13,154 nucleotides of DNA from Pseudobdellovibrionaceae bacterium. Lineage in GTDB: Bacteria > Bdellovibrionota > Bdellovibrionia > Bdellovibrionales > JAMPXM01. The notes beneath the pieces were generated by a model. The model saw nothing but the letters and a program-made list of their open reading frames with translations, was not told where the DNA came from and searched no databases. Location: contig JAEUWE010000231.1 in assembly GCA_016791465.1 (NCBI GenBank), positions 1 to 13,154 of the forward strand, written 5' to 3'. Shown here one piece after another: positions 1 to 6,927 of the stretch; the stretch's first letter is position 1, and every line of letters begins with the position of its first letter. The translations under genes were made by a program, and so were the position numbers.

Positions 1-50
1 TGGATCCAATTGAACGACCCGACCTAAAAACGTGGTGAGATTCGACGGAC

Positions 51-2171
51 GTGCAGAAATTCCGGATGCGAGTTATAGTCATTTTCTTTCTAACATACGC
101 CCTCGATAGACTCATGACCATCAAGTGGGCGGAGGCCGATCAAATCGCAAGAGATGCACAAACCGCCTACTTCGCATCATGGGCCGACGGACGACTTCAA
201 AATGCGTATGGAGCATGGGTCCATAGCCAGGCATCAAAAAACATTCGGTATGAACTGATTGCCCACCTCAAGTACATAAAGAGCGGGCAGCCAAAGAGTC
301 GCTCCATTTCGGTCGGAAAGTTTTCCGCGATGGAGCTAAAAGGTGACTGGGATCTCGTTGGCGGCACCTGGGGGCTTAAAGACAAAAAATTAGTGTTCAC
401 AATGCCGCCAGACGTTCCGGTAAATACAAATATTATCTACGAACTCCGATTCACGGCACCGGGAATCCTCCGAGTCGCCGCGCCAGATATAACCAGCGAT
501 CTTATATATCAGGTCGTACCGCAGCATCGTGCGTTTTGTGCGCCGACTCCGGACGAACCAATTCTCGAAATTCTATCTGTCGGCATTGCACCGCCGGCGA
601 TCGATCCTGCGCCAGTAAATGTGCCGGTAGTATCTAAACTCTCAAAGCTGGCAAACTCGCTGAAAAGCATGACCAGCTCTTCTCAGAGCCTGTCTGCTGA
701 AATTCCCGGTGCCTGCTCCCCGTTTGATCAAAACTCTCGCTGCAATCGCCTGACCCGCGCCCTACAAAGAAATGGCTTGAACTTTACAACAATCGATACC
801 CGCTATAACTACGCACTCTTCTCCATAGACAAGGATCTGACTTTAACATCGAAGAGTCAGACCGATATTTTTGCGACCCAGAATCCATACTCTCTTGAAA
901 CTCAAGCTAGCGCGCACACACAGTTCTTAGACGAGAGTTATGACATGCTGATCGACGTTACCCTACGACGTCGCAACGTCCCGATTGTGACCCTTGATGT
1001 CTCCATCTCGAACGACACGGCCTCCGATACCGTCATCATCAAGACGGTCACATCGACTGTACCGAGCGACTACATCATCCGGAATATCTTACTCGAACAC
1101 TCAGCCGTCGCTAGCGCCATCCGAGCTAAAGGCTGGGATGTCCCGAATGCGTTAGGCGTGACGCCGAAACTCCGCTTTAGGGTTAGCGCCGGTGCCGCCG
1201 CTCCTCTTCTTGCTCAGGATGAGGTCGATCAAAGCGTTTATATACAGCGAAATATGAAATTGATAGGCTCTACTCCAAACTTCCTCTACGGAGACAACAT
1301 CGTATCATTCGGACGAACTGAACTATTCAAATTCTTCTCCGACCTCAACTCCTTTGCCACCACTTCAGGATCTTCCTTCATTGACGATTCGACAACTGCC
1401 GCACCAAACGATGGTTACGGCTTTCTCCGCATCAACGACGGCTCAGCTCCATATGGTGGCAGATATGGTCCGCACCAAGGCAGCCATAGAAATGGACTCA
1501 GTCTCGACCTTAAACCTTTCGGAAACAGGGAACTTGGCGAAAGCTACGATGTGATTCGTTCTACTGACAGTCACAGTCCTCGCTACGACGATATCCTGGC
1601 AGTTCTTCAGTATAGCAAGCTTCAAACAAATCCACTCGATACGACTGAGTACATGTGGACCGAGGGAGAGTGTGACGAAAAGAAGAAAGCAGACTCGCAG
1701 ATTCTTTGCGCGTCAGTTCTAACCGTTGAAAAATGCCTCTATCAGATCGAGCCAACAGCTCCTCCTGTCGGGGTTACACTTGAGAAATGCGACCCGTCAA
1801 CTCGACCGACAGAGGCCGCAACTAGGCTTGCAAAATGGGTCCGACACAATCGAAATGGTATTGGAAAGCTCATCACTTCATCCAAATCACGCTCCCTTCA
1901 CCTATCCGCAGGGCAAGGATGGAACAACACATTAAAAAGTGCTCTAGCGATGGGCACCCCCTACAAGGCCTTTATTCTAGATAGCGCGGTTCAGAAAAAC
2001 CTGCTTCTGGCGGCAAAGCTTCCAAACGGTTTTAAACTCTACGATACGCTCTCTCCTAGCAGCTACAGTCCGCTCCCTTCCATTAACGGACTTGGCGGAG
2101 TTGTATTTGGAGATGACGATGAAATCCACTATAATCACATCCACATCAACAGCATCCTCCCAGCGGAGTAA
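51..2171 (+). CDS. Exported MepA-like LAS-family zinc peptidase, full-length copy 1 (candidate peptidoglycan-hydrolase toxin)
   Basis: A 706-aa protein. The C-terminal domain carries the signature of penicillin-insensitive murein endopeptidase (MepA, peptidase M74) and other LAS enzymes: GPHQGSHRNGLSLDL with H475, H479 and D486, then HYNHIHI with H693, H696 and H698. The spacing SH-x6-D and HxxHxH equals MepA H113/D120 and H206/H209/H211, so H479, D486 and H698 should bind zinc; family activity is cutting peptide cross-links in peptidoglycan. Four cysteines (541, 553, 562, 580) lie in an insert between the motifs. Residues 6-18 are hydrophobic, suggesting a signal peptide or anchor. Residues about 30-230 and 254-440 are two domains I do not recognise, joined by a Pro/Ser-rich linker near 195-225. 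The GTG at 51 has GGTGAG upstream; ATG 66 is an alternative. MepA itself is only about 270 aa, so this is a large multidomain variant. The stop is 3 bases before the partner gene. Substrate and toxin role are inference. Confidence 0.8.
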   Translation: MQKFRMRVIVIFFLTYALDRLMTIKWAEADQIARDAQTAYFASWADGRLQNAYGAWVHSQASKNIRYELIAHLKYIKSGQPKSRSISVGKFSAMELKGDWDLVGGTWGLKDKKLVFTMPPDVPVNTNIIYELRFTAPGILRVAAPDITSDLIYQVVPQHRAFCAPTPDEPILEILSVGIAPPAIDPAPVNVPVVSKLSKLANSLKSMTSSSQSLSAEIPGACSPFDQNSRCNRLTRALQRNGLNFTTIDTRYNYALFSIDKDLTLTSKSQTDIFATQNPYSLETQASAHTQFLDESYDMLIDVTLRRRNVPIVTLDVSISNDTASDTVIIKTVTSTVPSDYIIRNILLEHSAVASAIRAKGWDVPNALGVTPKLRFRVSAGAAAPLLAQDEVDQSVYIQRNMKLIGSTPNFLYGDNIVSFGRTELFKFFSDLNSFATTSGSSFIDDSTTAAPNDGYGFLRINDGSAPYGGRYGPHQGSHRNGLSLDLKPFGNRELGESYDVIRSTDSHSPRYDDILAVLQYSKLQTNPLDTTEYMWTEGECDEKKKADSQILCASVLTVEKCLYQIEPTAPPVGVTLEKCDPSTRPTEAATRLAKWVRHNRNGIGKLITSSKSRSLHLSAGQGWNNTLKSALAMGTPYKAFILDSAVQKNLLLAAKLPNGFKLYDTLSPSSYSPLPSINGLGGVVFGDDDEIHYNHIHINSILPAE

Positions 2172-2174
2172 AAT

Positions 2175-2972
2175 ATGAATGCTATTTTGGTCCTTGCAAT
2201 AGTTGGACTGACCTATGCAATAAACTCTAACGCTCAATCGAGATCAACTTCGTCGACAGGCTCCGACAGCACAACAGCCGTCCTCACAGACGAACGTGCT
2301 AAAGCCGAGATCGCTCACGAAAAGGGAAAAAAGGCGGTTGAGTTGATTAGAAAAAATCTCTGCCACGAGTGCCCAGCATTTCTTGAACGACCACGATTCT
2401 ATGTTTTCACTGGCGGCAATTCTGATGAAGTCGATGAGATCCGCATCCTCATTGAAAAGACATCCCCGCGGAAGACTGCGGGCATTCTCTTCAACTTACC
2501 CGTTACAATTGTACTTAAGGATGGTCTGCCGGAAAAGATTTCGATTTATGACGACGGCTCCCCCCGGATAGCCCGACACAGCTCCATCGGACTCATCTCA
2601 GCTCGAGAAATTCCAGTCACTCCAGATGGTAAAATCGCGAAGCTCAAATATCCAAAACGACTTTTCGAAATATTTGAAGACAAGAGCTCCTACAGTATCG
2701 CTCAGTTTTTTTGGGATTCTGAAGATGGCCAGATTGGCCCGACAGACTTCCGCACCGAAAAACGCGTCACCGTCTGCGGCGTCACGCTGGAAAAGGGCGA
2801 GACGATCCACTACGAGTGGTCAGATGGCTATTGGGGCGGCCCTTTTAAAAAACCATTTAAGTTCAAAGGACGAGTTCTAGACCCTACCGAATATGTACTC
2901 TCATTTTTCTACAAGGATGGCTGCCGCGTTAGAATAGACAACTCAAAAACAGGAGAACTCATCACAAACTAG
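2175..2972 (+). CDS. Exported four-cysteine partner protein 1 (candidate immunity/inhibitor protein)
   Basis: A 265-aa protein with a signal peptide (hydrophobic 3-15, likely cleavage after SNA near residue 20). I do not recognise the family. Landmarks shared by all four partners in the window are a CxxC pair (C63/C66, CHECPAF), an IGLISAR..P.TPDGK segment, a VCGV cysteine and a C-terminal GC.V.I cysteine, which fits two disulfides in the periplasm. The CxxC is followed by Pro but no thioredoxin-like fold pattern is visible. The Shine-Dalgarno GGAG (2165-2168) sits just ahead of the stop codon of the upstream peptidase, with ATG 3 bases after that stop, so translation is probably coupled. The strict pairing with a peptidoglycan peptidase, its export and its co-duplication suggest it neutralises or regulates that enzyme. 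A chaperone or activator role is not excluded. Confidence 0.7.
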   Translation: MNAILVLAIVGLTYAINSNAQSRSTSSTGSDSTTAVLTDERAKAEIAHEKGKKAVELIRKNLCHECPAFLERPRFYVFTGGNSDEVDEIRILIEKTSPRKTAGILFNLPVTIVLKDGLPEKISIYDDGSPRIARHSSIGLISAREIPVTPDGKIAKLKYPKRLFEIFEDKSSYSIAQFFWDSEDGQIGPTDFRTEKRVTVCGVTLEKGETIHYEWSDGYWGGPFKKPFKFKGRVLDPTEYVLSFFYKDGCRVRIDNSKTGELITN

Positions 2973-3009
2973 TCTATTACGATGCCGAAAACTACTCACG
3001 GATTGGCTG

Positions 3010-4401
3010 GTGGAAGCAATGTCACACAAGGCCTACGGACTGTTCTCCATCGACAAAGACTTGTCGCTCACGAATAAGAGCCAGCGCGATATTTTCGATG
3101 TTGAAAACCCATACTCTCTTGAAACTCAAGCTAGCGCGCACACACAGTTCTTAGACGAGAGTTATGACATGCTGATCGACGTTACCCTACGACGTCGTAA
3201 CGTCCCGATCGTGACACTCGACGTCTCTATATCCAATGAAGCCGTATCACCCGCCGACACCGTCATCCTCAGATCTGTCACGTCGACTGTACCTAGCGAC
3301 TACATTATTAGGAATATTTGGATTGAGCACTCAACCGTCGCCAGCGCCATCAGAGCCAAAGGTTGGGATGTTCCAAGTGCGTCAGGCGTAGCGCCGAAAC
3401 TCCGCTTTAGGATTAGCGCCGGCGCCGCCGCTCCTCTTCTTGCTCAGGATGAGGTCGATCAAAGCGTTTATATACAGCGAAATATGAAATTGATAAGCTC
3501 TACTCCGAACTTTCTCTACGGTGAAAACATTGTTTCGTTCGGACGAACTGAACTGTTCAAATTCATCACCGACCTCAATGCCTTTGCCATCAAACCGGGC
3601 TCAGCATTCCTTGACGACTCGACAACTGCCGCACCAAGCGATGGTTACGGGTTTCTCCGCATCAACGACGGCTCAGCTCCATATGGCGGAACATATGGTC
3701 CCCACCAAGGCAGCCATGGAAACGGACTCAGTCTCGATCTTAAACCTTTTGGAAATAGGGAACTTGGCGAAAGCTACGATGTGATTCGTACCACTGACAG
3801 TCGCAGTCCTCGATACGACGATATTCTGGCAGTTCTTCAGTACAGTAAGCTTCAGAAAAATCCACTCGATGCGACCGAGTACATGTGGTCTGAGGGAGAG
3901 TGCGACCTTGTCGCGAGAGACGATTCGAGTGTTAAGTGTGAACAAGTCCTGACGGTCGAAAAATGTCTTTACCAAATTGAGCCAACAAACCCGCCAGCAG
4001 GAGTCGCACTCAATAAGTGCGATCAGTCAGTCCGACCGATGGACGCAGCGACAAGGCTTGAAAAATGGGTCCGACACAATAGAAATGGTATTGGAAAGCT
4101 CATCTCTTCATCCAAATCACGCTCTCTTCACCTATCCGCAGGGCAAGGATGGAACGCGTCGCTCCGTCAAACACTTGATATCGGAACTCCGTACAAAGGC
4201 TTTTTCTCTGACGACGGTGTCCAACGCAATCTTTTGGAAGATGGCATGCTGCCAAATGGATTTATGCTTCATCGCTCACTGAACGATGGAACCTTTTCAA
4301 AGCTCTCCGATAACGAAGTCGTCAATGGACTTAATTTTGCCCCAGACAACGGTCACTACAATCACATCCACATCAACAGTATAGTTCCGATAGGACAGTA
4401 A
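3010..4401 (+). CDS. Headless MepA-like zinc peptidase, copy 2
   Basis: A 463-aa homologue of residues about 254-706 of the first peptidase. It lacks the N-terminal region and has no signal peptide. The metal ligands are intact (H236, D243, H449, H452, H454), as are the four cysteines of the insert. An 89-bp tract (3109-3197) is identical to 885-973 of copy 1, whereas the next 14 codons (3196-3237 against 972-1013) differ at nine third positions with no amino-acid change, so the protein sequence has been under selection. The start is uncertain: GTG 3010, or ATG 3019 behind a weak GGTGGA; neither has a strong ribosome site. The stop is one base before the next partner gene. It could be a displaced toxin tip, inert unless recombined behind a delivery domain, or a cytoplasmic remnant kept for coupled translation of its partner. 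Confidence 0.7.
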   Translation: MEAMSHKAYGLFSIDKDLSLTNKSQRDIFDVENPYSLETQASAHTQFLDESYDMLIDVTLRRRNVPIVTLDVSISNEAVSPADTVILRSVTSTVPSDYIIRNIWIEHSTVASAIRAKGWDVPSASGVAPKLRFRISAGAAAPLLAQDEVDQSVYIQRNMKLISSTPNFLYGENIVSFGRTELFKFITDLNAFAIKPGSAFLDDSTTAAPSDGYGFLRINDGSAPYGGTYGPHQGSHGNGLSLDLKPFGNRELGESYDVIRTTDSRSPRYDDILAVLQYSKLQKNPLDATEYMWSEGECDLVARDDSSVKCEQVLTVEKCLYQIEPTNPPAGVALNKCDQSVRPMDAATRLEKWVRHNRNGIGKLISSSKSRSLHLSAGQGWNASLRQTLDIGTPYKGFFSDDGVQRNLLEDGMLPNGFMLHRSLNDGTFSKLSDNEVVNGLNFAPDNGHYNHIHINSIVPIGQ

Positions 4402-4402
4402 C

Positions 4403-5188
4403 ATGAGATACAAAGCCGCTATCACCCTACACTTAACCCTACTCTTTTTTTGCCTCGATGGCGGCGCCCAAGGCATCAGTGAAACGCCGAAGCCAGAGCT
4501 GTCTGCGCCAAAAATTAGAATCAAAGACGGTGAAACCCTTGAATGGCTGAGGAGACATGCCTGCCAGGATTGTCCCATTTTCGAAAAGAATCCTGAATTC
4601 TATGGTCTACGAGGTCACGGTGAGCTACTGAGAAGCATCAGACTCAATATCAAAAAGCCGATAACTGTAGCTGGAATCGAATTTGATGTTCCGATTACAA
4701 TCTATCTGAATGACAATCTCCCCAACCGAATTATGACATCCGACTACCGTGACCCACTTCCCGCTAGAAAAAGCCCCATCGGACTCATCTCCGCACGAGA
4801 TATCCCCATCACTCCAGATGGGAAAATCGCAAAGCTCACTTACCCGGAGGACGAGCTTAAGACGTTCTTTAAAGACAAGACTGCTTACAGCATTTCTGAG
4901 TTCTTCTGGGATGACACTGAAAAGATAATTCGACCCGCATCCTTTCGAGCCGAAAAACCATTCTCTTTCTGCGGCTTCACGTTTGAAAAAGGTGAGACGC
5001 TCAATTTCACATATGACAAAACTTGGGAAATGGTACCTGTGTATTCTTTCACCCACAGAAATAAGAAATACGATGGCAATAAATCCTTTAGGATGACCTT
5101 CAGCCGTCAGTACGCATGCCGCGCCAAAGCCTACAAATACAAAACTGGCGAACTCATCCTGTTCAACAACGATGATGCGACCAAATAA
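4403..5188 (+). CDS. Exported four-cysteine partner protein 2
   Basis: A 261-aa paralogue of the 2175-2972 product. It has a signal peptide (hydrophobic 6-19, probable cleavage after GAQ near residue 23; the FFC in the h-region is not a proper lipobox). The conserved cysteines are C54/C57 (CQDCPIF), one in FCGF and one near the C-terminus. The block ARKSPIGLISARDIPITPDG is its clearest match to the third partner. ATG 4403 follows the upstream peptidase stop by one base, with AGGA at 4392-4395 as ribosome site. Its last 17 bases overlap the start of the third peptidase copy, so modules 2 and 3 are joined head to tail. Probable role: periplasmic immunity or inhibitor protein for the paired peptidase (inference from pairing). 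Confidence 0.68.
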   Translation: MRYKAAITLHLTLLFFCLDGGAQGISETPKPELSAPKIRIKDGETLEWLRRHACQDCPIFEKNPEFYGLRGHGELLRSIRLNIKKPITVAGIEFDVPITIYLNDNLPNRIMTSDYRDPLPARKSPIGLISARDIPITPDGKIAKLTYPEDELKTFFKDKTAYSISEFFWDDTEKIIRPASFRAEKPFSFCGFTFEKGETLNFTYDKTWEMVPVYSFTHRNKKYDGNKSFRMTFSRQYACRAKAYKYKTGELILFNNDDATK

Positions 5189-5897
5189 CGAACCTGGACC
5201 ATTGGGAACTACTGATAATGGATTCAGTCTCGACCTTAAACCTTTCGGAAACAGGGAACTTGGCGAAAGCTACGATGTGATTCGTACCACTGACAGTCGC
5301 AGTCCTCGCTACGACGATATCCTGGCAGTTCTTCAGTATAGCAAGCTTCAAAAAAATCCACTCGATGCGACAGAGTTTATGTGGACCGAACGGGAATGTG
5401 CGAAAGCCGCCTCAGAGCCAAATTCCAAGATTGATTGCTCTGCAGTACTTACCGTGGAAAAATGCCTCTACCAGATTGAACCAACGAATCCACCGAATGG
5501 AGTTTCTCTTGGAAAGGGTAATCAATCAGTTCGACCAATCAACGCAGCTCTAAGACTAGAAAAATGGGTCCGACACAATCGAAATGGAATTCGAATGCTC
5601 ATTTCTTCTTCTAAGTCAAGATCACTACACATGTCAGCTGGAGTTGGATGGAACGACTCACTTCGAACCGCTCTAGACGTCGATGTTGAATACAAAGATT
5701 TCCTATCGGAGCTAGGTGTTCAGGAAAACCTCTTGATCCGCGGCATGCTGCCCAATGGATTTAAATTGTATCAATCGAAAACCGATGGAACTCTCGTGAA
5801 ACTCTCAGACAGAGAAACTCTCGATGGACTTACATTTGGGGATGACGACATTCATTATAATCATATCCATATCAATAACATTTTTCCCGCGGAGTAA
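5172..5897 (+). CDS. Truncated, probably inactive MepA-like peptidase, copy 3
   Basis: A 241-aa open frame aligning with residues about 473-706 of the full-length copy. The first metal motif is spoiled: where copy 1 has GPHQGSHRNG this copy has GPLGTTDNG, so both histidines are replaced (H to L, H to T) and one residue is deleted. D21 of the SLDLKPFG block and H228, H231, H233 of HYNHIHI remain. One of the four insert cysteines is also lost (KCDQS elsewhere, KGNQS here). Without the first zinc histidine it should not be an active LAS peptidase. The frame is nevertheless open and runs to 3 bases before the next partner gene. ATG 5172 and ATG 5175 both overlap the end of the preceding gene; the true start is unclear. 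It is either a decaying tip or a frame retained for translational coupling. Confidence 0.55.
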   Translation: MMRPNNEPGPLGTTDNGFSLDLKPFGNRELGESYDVIRTTDSRSPRYDDILAVLQYSKLQKNPLDATEFMWTERECAKAASEPNSKIDCSAVLTVEKCLYQIEPTNPPNGVSLGKGNQSVRPINAALRLEKWVRHNRNGIRMLISSSKSRSLHMSAGVGWNDSLRTALDVDVEYKDFLSELGVQENLLIRGMLPNGFKLYQSKTDGTLVKLSDRETLDGLTFGDDDIHYNHIHINNIFPAE

Positions 5898-5900
5898 ACC

Positions 5901-6666
5901 GTGAGCATGCCACCAATTTTATTATCTCTTAGTCTCATTCTCATTGTCGGCGATGCCGGAGCACAGACGGCCGTCTCTACTCCCGCCCAAACTCCGTCAC
6001 TTCTCGGAACCCAGCGCTCGAAGGTTCGGTCGGCAGTTGAGCACATCAGAAATCATCTATGCCCGGCCTGCCCCGCTCTCGACGGCGCACATGTGTTCTA
6101 TGAGTTTCTCACGTACGACGACGGCGAACTTGAAGGGGTAAAACTCAACATTAAAAAAACAACCACCGTTGCTGGAATTGACTTCGATGTCCCCGTCACG
6201 GTCTATCTTAAGAACAATCTTCCAGAAAAAAATCCTGGTACACGACCGCCGGAACTCACGTCCTGCCCGCAAGAGCCCCGTCGGCCTCATCTCCGCACGG
6301 AAAATCCCAATCACTCCAGACGGGAAAATCGCCAAACTCAAGTATCCTGACCGGGTAGCAGAAATGTTTAGTGACAAGTCAACATACAGCATTGCTCAAT
6401 TTTTCCGGGACCCTGAAGATGGTCAGATTGGCCCTACAGACTTTAGAACTGAGAAGCGCGTCACGATCTGTCGAGTAACATTTGAAACAGGCGAGCTGCT
6501 TCACTACGAATGGTCGGACGGATATTGGGGAGGTCCTTTTCAGAAGACATTTAAGTTCGAAGAACGAACGCTAGACCCAAAAGAATATATGCTATCGTTT
6601 TTCTATAGAGATGGATGCCACGTCAGGCTGACCAATCGAAAAACGGGAGTACTCACGATAAAGTAG
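5901..6666 (+). pseudogene. Exported four-cysteine partner protein 3, frameshifted at a seven-A run
   Basis: GTG 5901 has GGAG at 5891-5894 and starts 3 bases after the preceding stop. The first frame encodes a signal peptide (cleavage after AGA near 21), the CxxC pair (C54/C57, CPACPAL) and a segment close to partner 2, and then leaves homology at seven A (6226-6232), stopping at 6350. Homology resumes in the +1 frame at ATC CTG (6232) and runs to 6666, with the remaining two cysteines (ICRV and DGCHV). Removing one A restores a 254-aa protein matching the 261- and 265-aa paralogues. Possible causes are a real inactivating insertion, a homopolymer sequencing error, or polymerase slippage on the A run. 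The first half resembles partner 2 and the second half partner 1, so the gene is also a chimera. Confidence 0.72.
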
Positions 6667-6731
6667 ATCCTGGATGTCGACACGGAAGCGCGCATAAGTC
6701 GGATTCTGCAGACAAGACGTTCAGCAAATGA

Positions 6732-6920
6732 GTCGGTCTCGAATCTGCAATCTTGAAGCAATTGTTATGGGTCGAATTCATCCCCGACGTTTCAATTTTC
6801 GATTGGCCTATCGCTCATCCATCAGATCAAAATAACGTTGATGGAGAATGTGCGATACAAAACCAAGACGCCGATACCGAGACGGTCAAGCATTCCAATA
6901 TGGGCGCATTTGATCTGTAA
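6732..6920 (+). pseudogene. Unidentified headless protein tail ahead of partner 4
   Basis: After an in-frame TGA (6729-6731) there are 62 open codons ending in TAA at 6918-6920, 7 bases before the start of partner 4. The peptide has ordinary protein-like composition, with WVEFIPDV, FDWPIAHP and a final KHSNMGAFDL. It does not match the MepA-like tails of modules 1-3, and no start codon with a ribosome site is visible. By position it should be the residue of a different first gene of a fourth module. The same frame is also open upstream of the TGA, so the fragment may once have been longer. No family recognised. Confidence 0.35.
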
Positions 6921-6927
6921 GCTCTCA

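Noticed and set aside
1..50. End of an upstream gene
   Set aside because: Two frames stop here (TAA at 25-27 and TGA at 36-38) and either could be a gene end, but 8-11 codons are too few to choose.
1443..1625. An antisense open frame that recurs at 3673-3975 and 5163-5351 with near-identical products
   Set aside because: It is the shadow of the conserved SLDLKPFG...DILAVLQYS coding segment in the three peptidase copies. Its conservation is explained by the sense protein; it has no ribosome site or start in common.
2361..2372. CxxC of the partner proteins as a thioredoxin/disulfide-isomerase active site
   Set aside because: The surrounding residues lack a thioredoxin-like strand and cis-Pro pattern, and two further conserved cysteines suggest structural disulfides.
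6226..6232. Programmed -1 ribosomal frameshift at A AAA AAT in partner 3
   Set aside because: The downstream homologous frame requires skipping one base (+1, or deletion of one A), not a -1 slip; a -1 shift would give a non-homologous reading.
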